This document shows, piece by piece, positions 1 to 4,850 of a stretch of DNA of 6,193 nt. Position numbers and translations under genes: made by a program. A model generated the notes under the pieces. The model made no database searches and had not been told where the DNA came from. It saw only the letters and a list, made by a program, of their open reading frames with translations. The first letter of the stretch is position 1. Every line of letters starts with the position of its first letter. Source of the stretch: an uncultured Halomicronema sp. (GTDB taxonomy: Bacteria > Cyanobacteriota > Cyanobacteriia > Phormidesmidales > Phormidesmidaceae); NCBI GenBank assembly GCA_937897665.1, contig CALCPB010000088.1:1-6193 (forward strand), read 5' to 3'.

Positions 1-935
1 CCGTAAAACTGGCCCGCTTGTTTATCACCGCTGTCGGCACCCCACCAAAACTCGGCTAGGGCCAGGGGTTTGAACTGATGGCTGGCCGCATAATGCAAGA
101 GCTTGGGGGCGGCACAGTCGCCGGTACCGGTGGGCAGTCCCGTCGGCCAGAGACGGCTCAGGCTGCGGGTGGCGCCCGCAAAGTTGGTTAGTGAATAGGC
201 CGCGTGCATTTGGGCCTGCAGCTGTTGTGACAGGGCTTTCCGTTCTTGTTTCAGGGTGCGGATGCGGCCATCGGCTTGGGCAATCGCGGCCCGTAGTGGC
301 TGCAATTCAGCCTCGCGATCGCGCTTCAACCGACGGCGTTCGCCGCCCTCTTGCTGACTTTGTTTAACTAGCTCGGCTAAGGCTAGAGCAGTGGCCTCTG
401 GAGACAGCGTGGCGTCAGCCGCCAGGGCTTGGCGTTGGCGATCGCGGGCCTGTTTACGCTGGCGATGGTGACTGGATAACACCTGGAGTCGTTCGGCATA
501 GCGCTGGGCAAGATGGTCAAACTCAGTCCGCTGGGGCAGGTGCTGCAGCGTCAGAATCTCCGTCTTCAGCTCCTCTAGACGTCGGAGGGTGAGCTGTTCT
601 GACAGCGACACTTGTGCCCGACCAGGAATTGGCGGTACCCAACCGGCCCGCTCGCTGTTTCCCCCGAGCAGGCCTGAAAAGGCCTTAAGCACGGCCAATT
701 CTCCCGTCGGGGTGGTAACCAGCAACACGCCGTACATTTTGCCCTCTGGTGACGGAGGAGCCGTCGCAAACTGCTGCATCAGCCCCCGAGCGATCGCCTC
801 CACAAATTCGGTGCGCGGCAGTCGCAACAGCACCTGCGTTTGCGGACAGGTGCCCTCATACCAGTCAGTGACGGGAGAGTTGGGCGGCAGGCGATCGCTG
901 AGGCCAAAACCGGCTAAGGAATGCAGCAGCCCCAT
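1..935 (-). CDS. RluA-family pseudouridine synthase with long coiled-coil N-terminal extension (partial, C-terminus off the left edge)
   Basis: This is an open frame of 311 codons running off the left end. From family knowledge, these enzymes isomerise uridine to pseudouridine in rRNA or tRNA in the cytoplasm. The visible part is the long extension of the large (about 550-residue) RluA-like subfamily. It shows GKMYGVLLV near residues 65-73, AVLKAFSG at 81-88, and PPIPG at 101-105. A charged, Arg/Gln/Glu-rich, probably coiled-coil stretch follows at about 112-245, and then the hallmark PTGTGDCAAPKLLHYA at 268-283 and LALAEFWWG at 291-299. The catalytic domain with its HRLD aspartate would follow and is not in the window, so activity and target cannot be judged. 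The ATG at 935-933 is the only reasonable start, because an in-frame TAG (queF's own stop) lies two codons upstream. AGGA at 943-940 is the likely ribosome binding site. It is almost certainly co-transcribed with queF. The family assignment rests on recalled motifs. Confidence 0.85.
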   Translation of the reverse strand, partial: MGLLHSLAGFGLSDRLPPNSPVTDWYEGTCPQTQVLLRLPRTEFVEAIARGLMQQFATAPPSPEGKMYGVLLVTTPTGELAVLKAFSGLLGGNSERAGWVPPIPGRAQVSLSEQLTLRRLEELKTEILTLQHLPQRTEFDHLAQRYAERLQVLSSHHRQRKQARDRQRQALAADATLSPEATALALAELVKQSQQEGGERRRLKRDREAELQPLRAAIAQADGRIRTLKQERKALSQQLQAQMHAAYSLTNFAGATRSLSRLWPTGLPTGTGDCAAPKLLHYAASHQFKPLALAEFWWGADSGDKQAGQFY

Positions 936-939
936 GATG

Positions 940-943
940 TCCT
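940..943 (-). promoter_or_regulatory. Shine-Dalgarno AGGA of the pseudouridine synthase, overlapping the queF stop codon
   Basis: On the minus strand the junction reads TAGGACATCATG. The AGGA shares its AG with the TAG stop of queF and stands four bases before the ATG. This supports the ATG at 935 as the start and suggests translational coupling: a ribosome terminating on queF sits on the next gene's binding site. Confidence 0.55.
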
Positions 944-1415
944 ACAGCAAATTGGGTACGTAGCTGGTAAACAACCCCGTGTCGCCCTTAGCCACAGTAA
1001 TTACCGTTTTAACGCCACCGCGACGGGTGAAGTCACCAATGACGCGCAACCCAACGGGAGCCAGCTCATTCCACAGGCGATCGGCAATTTCGTTGGTTAC
1101 CATTTCGTGACTGATGCGGCAATCGCGATAGGTGTTGATGTAAAGCTTAAAAGCCTTCAGTTCGACGACCCAATCGCGGGGCTGATAATCCAACACGATG
1201 GTGCCAAAGTCGGGGTAGCCAGAACGCGGACAAAGCGCCGTATATTCTGGGTGCTCAATGTGAATGGTGTAATCGTTTTTGCTGTGGTTGGGCCACTTTT
1301 CGAGCGGCTCGGTCGCAGCCTGACGGATGGCCTGGTCGCCATATTGCTGCTCATTAGCCGGGGTGAGCGGCGCTTGATGAGTTTCAGAGTTCAGAGAGGG
1401 AATCAGGGTAGTCAT
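942..1415 (-). CDS. queF: NADPH-dependent 7-cyano-7-deazaguanine (preQ0) reductase QueF, type I
   Basis: QueF reduces the nitrile of preQ0 to the amine preQ1 with two NADPH, in the cytoplasm. It supplies the precursor of queuosine at position 34 of tRNAs with GUN anticodons. The 157-residue protein matches the short unimodular (B. subtilis) type. The catalytic cysteine is Cys62 in ALCPRSGYPDFG, the proton donor Asp69, and the QueF motif ELKAFKLY lies at 85-92. His103-Glu104 in CRISHE bind substrate. These correspond to B. subtilis Cys55, Asp62, His96 and Glu97 at a constant offset of seven, so the active site is intact. The first 25 or so residues are a non-conserved tail. I see no strong Shine-Dalgarno before the ATG at 1415. 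No other queuosine gene (queC, queD, queE) is in the window. The next gene downstream is a pseudouridine synthase six bases away, so both gene products act on RNA modification. Confidence 0.97.
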   Translation of the reverse strand: MTTLIPSLNSETHQAPLTPANEQQYGDQAIRQAATEPLEKWPNHSKNDYTIHIEHPEYTALCPRSGYPDFGTIVLDYQPRDWVVELKAFKLYINTYRDCRISHEMVTNEIADRLWNELAPVGLRVIGDFTRRGGVKTVITVAKGDTGLFTSYVPNLL

Positions 1416-1442
1416 CGTGACGGTTGCAGGTAGGGTGCACGC

Positions 1443-1474
1443 CTAGCCAGATTAATGACTCTAGCCAGACTGAT
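1443..1474. repeat. Imperfect direct repeat upstream of queF
   Basis: CTAGCCAGATTAAT (1443-1456) and CTAGCCAGACTGAT (1461-1474) match at 12 of 14 positions with an 18-base period. They lie 28-59 bases upstream of the queF start codon, within the likely leader or promoter. They could be a tandem protein-binding site, or chance. The sequence does not identify a regulator. Confidence 0.4.
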
Positions 1475-1501
1475 ACATCTTAAGCAAGTGGGTTAGCAAT
1501 T

Positions 1502-1512
1502 TGACAATGTCA
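1502..1512. promoter_or_regulatory. Short dyad TGACA-N-TGTCA upstream of queF
   Basis: The sequence TGACAATGTCA has perfectly complementary five-base arms around one central base. It lies 87 bases upstream of the queF ATG. On the minus strand its right arm also contributes TTGTCA, which resembles a -35 box, although no well-spaced -10 follows. It is a candidate operator only; a dyad this short can arise by chance. Confidence 0.25.
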
Positions 1513-1624
1513 GGCCACGCTGTTTTATCCCCATTCTCAGGTTTCGGACTCCCAAGGCAAGCTTGGCAATTAGAAGTGGGCAGCGAGGCATTCTGGCTGT
1601 ACGGCCACTCAATGATGGCGGCCT

Positions 1625-2050
1625 CTAGCGATCGCGCTCTTCCAGTTGGGCCAGCACGCGATCGCGAAATTCTGGGTCAGTATTGGCCAACCCCAAGAGC
1701 TGAAAATAATCTTGCTGGGTCAAGCCGGAAGCTTTAATCAGGTCAATGGCATCCGTTTCGACCGTGCGCTCCAACTGTAGGGATTCCGCCTCGGTCTCGG
1801 CCCTTTGCAGGTCTTGGCCCCGCTCTTCGATCAGCTGAGTCACACTCAGGTAAGCCGAGACGAACTGATCCACCTTTTCGGCGGGAATATCGACAGCGCT
1901 AATGGTTGGTGTGGCGGTAGCAGGTTCAGAGGTAGAGACGGGTGCTTCATCCGCGATCGCTGGCAGGCTCACCGTGAGCCACAGACAGCTACACAGCAAG
2001 AACCCTAAACCCGTTTTGAGCAGACGTTTGAACCCATTGATACTTGGCAT
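1625..2050 (-). CDS. Exported DUF4168-domain protein
   Basis: This is a 141-residue protein of unknown function. Residues 1-33 form a Sec signal peptide: a basic start (KRLLK), a hydrophobic core at about 13-30, and a probable cleavage after Ala-Ile-Ala33, giving a periplasmic or lumenal product. A Thr/Ser/Pro/Ala-rich linker (about 36-52) precedes a helical DUF4168-like domain at about 54-137. That domain begins IPAEKVDQFVSAYLSV and ends with YFQLLGLANTDPEFRDRV, which matches the family's typical pattern. No catalytic residues are evident. Two cysteines (20, 22) lie inside the signal core and do not form a lipobox. The gene starts 100 bases after the M23 peptidase on the same strand, so co-transcription is possible. 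There is no Shine-Dalgarno before the ATG, which is common in cyanobacteria. The domain name comes from recalled family features. Confidence 0.82.
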   Translation of the reverse strand: MPSINGFKRLLKTGLGFLLCSCLWLTVSLPAIADEAPVSTSEPATATPTISAVDIPAEKVDQFVSAYLSVTQLIEERGQDLQRAETEAESLQLERTVETDAIDLIKASGLTQQDYFQLLGLANTDPEFRDRVLAQLEERDR

Positions 2051-2150
2051 GGTGATGAGTGAATGAATAGGGGGCCTTGCATCCCCAGGATGTTCGAGGC
2101 GCTCAAGCTGCTGTGACCGCTGAGCTGAAACCGTCTTAGATTAAACAAAA
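2051..2150. other. Spacer between the M23 peptidase and DUF4168 genes
   Basis: These 100 bases separate two same-strand genes. They contain two small inverted repeats. GCTCA at 2101-2105 pairs with TGAGC at 2121-2125, and GGGG at 2071-2074 pairs with CCCC at 2083-2086. The second lies 20-36 bases before the DUF4168 start. Neither has a T-run, so neither is a good terminator, and no good promoter is visible. Read-through from the M23 promoter is the simplest view. Confidence 0.4.
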
Positions 2151-3023
2151 TCAGTTCTCTGCACTCTTGGGAAGCTGCAAATAATAGCGGGGGTTGACCG
2201 GTTGGCCATTGTGGTGCACTTCGTAATGCAAATGCGGGCCCGAAGAGCGCCCGGTGTTGCCTAAGGCACCGATCAAATCACCCCGATTGACGCGATCGCC
2301 GACCTTGACATCCAGCTTGGACAAGTGCGCATACAACGTTTCGTAACCATAGCCGTGGTCGATAATGACATGGTTGCCATAGCCGCCAGAGCGTTCTGCT
2401 TTCATGACCAAGCCCTGAGCAGTCGCATAGATCGGCGTGCCAATTGCCCCTCGAAAGTCAATGCCGCTGTGCATCTCATAGCGTCTGCCGCCAAACGGAT
2501 TGCGTCGCAGGCCAAACTCAGAGGAAACCTCTAAATCCTGCTTTAAGGGTTTGGCGTTAGGCAACGATGCGGCCCGTGCCTGCTCTTCTGCGAGGGTGCT
2601 TTCTAACGCCGGGCGGACTTGGCCCTCTAGCTCAGAATCAATTTGGGGGAGCCGCGACTGCGCCAAGCTAAACAGCGCTTCAGCATTCACACTACGGCTC
2701 ACACCGCCCTGGGAGGGTTCCACTTCAGGCGTTGAGGGGGAAGTGCCGTCGGCGGCTAAGCCCGCCCGCTGGCGCAGATCCTTGACTTCAGAATCGAGAG
2801 TTTCTAGATCCACCAACACCTCGTTAGCCGTTTCGGTCAGATTTTCGTTGCGCTCGGCGAGCTGTTCGTTATGCCCCACGAGCTTGACCACCCATATAAC
2901 GGGAAAAGCTGCCAAAACCAGCCCTAACATGAAAATAGGTAAAGGACGCAGGGTAATAGCCACGGGCGTTTCACCAGTTCGAGTAATCAAAATGGTGTAA
3001 GGGCTTGGCAATCGAAAACGCAT
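2151..3023 (-). CDS. Membrane-anchored M23 family (LytM-type) metallopeptidase
   Basis: This 290-residue protein is probably a peptidoglycan DD-endopeptidase or an activator of one, acting on the wall from the periplasmic side. A short cytoplasmic N-terminus (1-28, with YTILITRTGETPVAITLRP) precedes one membrane segment at about 29-48 and a coiled coil at about 50-88 (LAERNENLTETANEVLVDLETL). A low-complexity Ser/Pro/Glu linker spans about 92-110. The M23 domain covers about 165-283. The zinc and catalytic residues are all present: His185 and Asp189 in HSGID, His233 in YAHL, and His264 and His266 in GPHLHYEV. It should therefore be an active enzyme rather than a degenerate EnvC/NlpD-type activator. 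The ATG at 3023 has GGAAG five bases upstream. It is the first gene after a strong promoter and is divergent from the MBL gene. The exact substrate bond cannot be inferred. Confidence 0.93.
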   Translation of the reverse strand: MRFRLPSPYTILITRTGETPVAITLRPLPIFMLGLVLAAFPVIWVVKLVGHNEQLAERNENLTETANEVLVDLETLDSEVKDLRQRAGLAADGTSPSTPEVEPSQGGVSRSVNAEALFSLAQSRLPQIDSELEGQVRPALESTLAEEQARAASLPNAKPLKQDLEVSSEFGLRRNPFGGRRYEMHSGIDFRGAIGTPIYATAQGLVMKAERSGGYGNHVIIDHGYGYETLYAHLSKLDVKVGDRVNRGDLIGALGNTGRSSGPHLHYEVHHNGQPVNPRYYLQLPKSAEN

Positions 3024-3028
3024 GTTTG

Positions 3029-3033
3029 CTTCC
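3029..3033 (-). promoter_or_regulatory. Shine-Dalgarno of the M23 peptidase gene
   Basis: GGAAG on the minus strand ends five bases before the ATG at 3023. It is one of the few good ribosome binding sites in the window and fixes this start. It directly abuts the first of two TTCCCTG direct repeats. Confidence 0.6.
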
Positions 3034-3050
3034 AGGGAACGAACAGGGAA
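3033..3050. repeat. Direct repeat CAGGGAA x2 in the M23 leader
   Basis: CAGGGAA occurs at 3033-3039 and again at 3044-3050, an 11-base period or about one helical turn. On the transcript strand this reads TTCCCTG twice, just before the ribosome binding site. The helical phasing is compatible with a protein site, but two short copies are weak evidence. Confidence 0.35.
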
Positions 3051-3067
3051 TCCACGAAATCAACTGA

Positions 3068-3081
3068 AAATCTTAAGATTT
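3068..3081. promoter_or_regulatory. Perfect 14-bp palindrome downstream of the M23 promoter (candidate operator)
   Basis: AAATCTTAAGATTT is identical on both strands, and the next-but-one flanking bases (G 3066, C 3083) also pair. It lies at about +15 to +28 of the transcript predicted from the promoter at 3102-3130, a classical position for a repressor site. As RNA it would give only a weak five-pair A/U-rich stem, so a DNA-level role is more likely. It does not match the NtcA (GTA-N8-TAC) or cyanobacterial LexA patterns that I know. Confidence 0.45.
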
Positions 3082-3101
3082 CCACTAGATTTAACCCAAG
3101 G

Positions 3102-3130
3102 ATTATACGGGGATCGGCGTCAACAGGCAA
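3102..3130 (-). promoter_or_regulatory. Sigma-70-type promoter of the M23 peptidase gene
   Basis: On the minus strand there is a -35 box TTGCCT (3130-3125, four of six consensus bases), a 17-base spacer, and a perfect -10 box TATAAT (3107-3102). Transcription would start near 3095, giving a leader of about 72 bases before the ATG at 3023. It is the best promoter I can find in the window. The rest of the divergent gap, to 3227, must hold the promoter of the plus-strand MBL gene, for which I see no convincing boxes. Confidence 0.7.
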
Positions 3131-3227
3131 TTTTTCGTCGTGATTTGGGCAAGCTGAGCGGATGGCGATCACCCCCTTTCATGAGCCCATCCTTTAAACT
3201 CTGAAGAGATGCAACGCTTGATACACC

Positions 3228-4010
3228 ATGCATGTAACTTGGTTCGACAACTACAGCTGGCTTTGGGAAATTGCCGATCAGCGCATTTTGGTTGATCCCT
3301 GGCTGGTGGGGTCTTTGACGTTTGGCAATGCCAGCTGGTTGTTCAAAGGAGAAAAGACGACTCCGCGCCCCCTACCCGATGCGATTGACGTCATTTTGCT
3401 GAGCCAGGGCCTCGAAGACCACGCCCATCCAGAAACCTTGCGAGCGCTGGATAAAGCATTTCCGGTCATCGGGTCACCCATCGCCATTAAAGTCGTGCGC
3501 GAGTTGGGTTGCACCGACACGACGGTGTTAGAACATGGACAAGAGCAGACCCTAGCAGGCGTCACCATTAGGGCCGTACCGGGGGCACCCATTGGCCCCA
3601 CCCTGCTAGAAAATGGCTACATTGCCACCGAAACGACCACGGGCCTCAAGCTATTTTATGAGCCCCACGGCTATCACCAAGCTGACCTCAAAGCCGAAGC
3701 GCCAATCGACGTGGTGATCACGCCGATGATGAATTTAGCCCTGCCCTTAGTCGGGCCAATTATTCGGGGGAGCAAATGCGCAGCCGAATTGGCGGACTGG
3801 CTGCAGCCCCAAATCATGCTGCCGACGACCGATGCCCAAGAGACCACCTACGAAGGGTTGCTGCTCTCAGTACTCAAGGCATCCGGGGGAGCTCAACAGG
3901 TGCGTGACCAGTTAGCCGCGGCGGGCAAATCGATTCAAGTCTTAGATCCGTCGGTGGGCGATCGCCAAGAACTGCTGCTCACGCCCCGACCGGTCGCCGC
4001 CGAAGTCTGA
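3228..4010 (+). CDS. MBL-fold metallo-hydrolase-like protein with altered metal motif
   Basis: This 260-residue protein of the metallo-beta-lactamase superfamily resembles the UlaG-like group and a family shared by cyanobacteria and plant chloroplasts. Its substrate is unknown. Fold markers are MHVTWFDNYSWLWEI at the start, the LVDPWL strand at 21-26, IDVILLSQGLEDHAHPETL at 53-71, LFYEPHGYH at 142-150, and DVVITPMMNLALP at 161-173. The canonical HxHxDH motif reads Q60-G-L62-E-D64-H65, so the first two histidines are Gln and Leu while Asp64-His65 remain. His67, His147 and His150 could complete a single metal site. I recall that relatives in this group share the loss, so it is probably a family trait rather than decay. 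There is no signal peptide, so it is cytoplasmic. The start at 3228 fits the usual N-terminus, but no Shine-Dalgarno is close. It is divergent from the M23 gene and convergent with the pentapeptide gene. Confidence 0.85.
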   Translation: MHVTWFDNYSWLWEIADQRILVDPWLVGSLTFGNASWLFKGEKTTPRPLPDAIDVILLSQGLEDHAHPETLRALDKAFPVIGSPIAIKVVRELGCTDTTVLEHGQEQTLAGVTIRAVPGAPIGPTLLENGYIATETTTGLKLFYEPHGYHQADLKAEAPIDVVITPMMNLALPLVGPIIRGSKCAAELADWLQPQIMLPTTDAQETTYEGLLLSVLKASGGAQQVRDQLAAAGKSIQVLDPSVGDRQELLLTPRPVAAEV

Positions 4011-4026
4011 CCACCAACGGCCTGCA

Positions 4027-4527
4027 TTAACGACAGCCTAAGGACTCGCGGGTCTCCACGCCGGTGACGGGATTGGTGCCGCTGGCGATCGCGCACAAAT
4101 CGCGCACCTGAGCGCGATCGAGCAGCGCCCCCGAAAAGTCGGCACCGGTAATATCGACGTCGGCAAAGGTAGAGCGGAGCATGATGGTATCCACCAAAAT
4201 GGCATCGCTCAGATCAGCCCGCGAAAAATCCGTCATGTCGAGCATGCCGGTCGAAAAATTGACGCCATGAAAGTTGGTGGCTCGGGCAACTGAGGCGCTA
4301 AAAATGGCCCCTCGGGCATCGGCCCCAGTAAAATCGGCTTCCGACAGGTTGGCATTCGAAAACTCGGCTGCTTGAATCTCCCAGCCGCGAAAATCTCGGC
4401 CCCGCAGCTCCGCATTGCTAAACGAGAGCGGCGGCGGGTAGGTGGTGGCCTGAGCTAGCACAGGCGTGGGCGTTAACAAAATGGCTAATCCTACCAGGCC
4501 CAGCAGCAAACGCTTCAACAAAGTCAT
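4027..4527 (-). CDS. Exported pentapeptide repeat protein (thylakoid-lumen/periplasmic type)
   Basis: This is a 166-residue protein. Residues 1-26 are a Sec signal peptide (MTLLKRLLLG, hydrophobic core, cleavage near VLA-QA). The mature part from about 39 to 143 is a run of some 21 pentapeptides of the A(D/N)LXX type, for example ADFTG, TDFSR, ADLSD and ADFSG. These would coil into about five turns of a right-handed quadrilateral beta-helix. The C-terminal cap, LCAIASGTNPVTGVETRESLGC, has Cys145 and Cys165, probably disulfide-bonded in an oxidising compartment. From memory, this cap is shared with cyanobacterial and plant thylakoid-lumen pentapeptide proteins such as TL15/TL17; their function is unknown. 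No enzyme residues are seen. The stop codon lies 16 bases from that of the convergent MBL gene. The ATG at 4527 gives a clean signal peptide, though without a Shine-Dalgarno. Confidence 0.92.
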   Translation of the reverse strand: MTLLKRLLLGLVGLAILLTPTPVLAQATTYPPPLSFSNAELRGRDFRGWEIQAAEFSNANLSEADFTGADARGAIFSASVARATNFHGVNFSTGMLDMTDFSRADLSDAILVDTIMLRSTFADVDITGADFSGALLDRAQVRDLCAIASGTNPVTGVETRESLGCR

Positions 4528-4537
4528 ATTTTTTCGA

Positions 4538-4591
4538 TAGGAATCTTTCGTCCATGCTACCGAGATTCGGCCTTAAATTGAATGATTCCTA
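4538..4591. repeat. 8-bp inverted repeat in the upstream region of the pentapeptide gene
   Basis: TAGGAATC at 4538-4545 is the exact reverse complement of GATTCCTA at 4584-4591, with 38 bases between. The near arm is ten bases from the pentapeptide start codon, so a leader hairpin spanning both arms could affect its translation. It could also be a pair of half-sites or chance. Confidence 0.35.
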
Positions 4592-4642
4592 ACGGCGACA
4601 AGATGCCATCAGCCGCTACCATTGGGGCTGCCTCAATATTTT

Positions 4643-4714
4643 TTGGGGACAAAATCCACACTGGAGAAAGGCGGCGATCGCGCTCAGGAATCTGCGCTCA
4701 ACGAATGTCCCCAA
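4643..4714. repeat. 9-bp inverted repeat in the ald upstream region
   Basis: TTGGGGACA at 4643-4651 is perfectly complementary to TGTCCCCAA at 4706-4714, enclosing 54 bases that include a HIP1 element. It is GC-rich at the centre and would form a stable stem if transcribed. It could be part of a long ald leader, a small RNA, or a remnant. No T-run follows closely enough for an intrinsic terminator. Confidence 0.4.
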
Positions 4715-4782
4715 GACAGACAATTTTCTGTTACGGTTGGCCAGTGCCCCTCCCCTGTGATCGAGGAGGCTAGTTTGAGCCA

Positions 4783-4805
4783 TTCCCTAAACGGCTGTTC
4801 CCTAA
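4783..4805. repeat. Direct repeat TTCCCTAA x2 upstream of ald
   Basis: TTCCCTAA occurs at 4783-4790 and 4798-4805, a 15-base period, ending 45 bases before the ald ATG. It is placed where an activator or repressor could act, but the 15-base spacing is not helical and the regulator is unknown. Confidence 0.3.
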
Positions 4806-4832
4806 CTATGCTCCGCCATCAGCTTGTCAACC

Positions 4833-4837
4833 AAGGA
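4833..4837 (+). promoter_or_regulatory. Likely ribosome binding site of ald
   Basis: AAGGA at 4833-4837 stands 13 bases before the ATG at 4851, slightly further than ideal. It argues against the in-frame TTG at 4824, which would put this site inside the gene and add nine residues not usual for the family. Confidence 0.4.
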
Positions 4838-4850
4838 TGATCAACGCACC

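Larger units (their letters stand above)
1416..1624. other. Intergenic region upstream of queF and downstream of the DUF4168 gene
   Basis: These 209 bases should hold the queF promoter (read leftwards) and the end of the DUF4168 transcript. No clear -35/-10 pair stands out. A weak option on the minus strand is TTGCTA, 18 bases, then TATCAG. Visible structure is an 11-base dyad at 1502-1512, a pair of direct repeats at 1443-1469, and the octamer ATCTTAAG at 1477-1484, which is also the core of the palindrome upstream of the M23 gene. There is no hairpin with a T-run that would make a convincing terminator, and I do not recognise a preQ1 riboswitch. Confidence 0.5.
4528..4850. other. Divergent intergenic region between the pentapeptide repeat gene and ald
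   Basis: These 323 bases must contain the promoters of both flanking genes. No convincing coding sequence is present; the short frames here have no recognisable or family-like sequence. A weak minus-strand promoter for the pentapeptide gene could be TTGTCG, 17 bases, then ATTTAA. No good -35/-10 pair stands out for ald. Structure that can be seen: an 8-bp inverted repeat (4538-4545/4584-4591), a 9-bp inverted repeat (4643-4651/4706-4714), a HIP1 octamer at 4674-4681 inside the second one, an 8-base direct repeat (4783-4790/4798-4805), and a GAGGAGG at 4763-4769 that could serve a tiny leader frame ending at 4840. I find no NtcA-type GTA-N8-TAC site. Confidence 0.55.

Noticed and set aside
921..1433. 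A 170-codon plus-strand open frame opposite queF
   Set aside because: It is wholly antisense to queF, whose active-site residues are all present. Its protein shows no recognisable domain.
1501..1737. A 78-codon plus-strand frame between queF and DUF4168
   Set aside because: It runs antisense into the DUF4168 coding region, lacks a ribosome binding site and shows no family-like sequence.
2500..3000. A 166-codon plus-strand open frame opposite the M23 gene
   Set aside because: Antisense to the conserved peptidase; a Ser/Arg-rich composition typical of a reverse-frame artefact.
3022..3204. A 60-codon plus-strand frame in the divergent M23/MBL gap
   Set aside because: It overlaps the M23 start and its promoter, has no ribosome binding site, and resembles no family I know.
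4582..4840. Two overlapping plus-strand frames of about 63 and 72 codons in the ald upstream region
   Set aside because: They overlap each other in different frames, have no recognisable protein features, and cover the inverted repeats. Only the last 22 codons were kept, as a speculative leader.
4824..4850. TTG at 4824 as the ald start
   Set aside because: It would add nine residues before the highly conserved [10 protein letters not shown] start and place the AAGGA ribosome binding site inside the gene.
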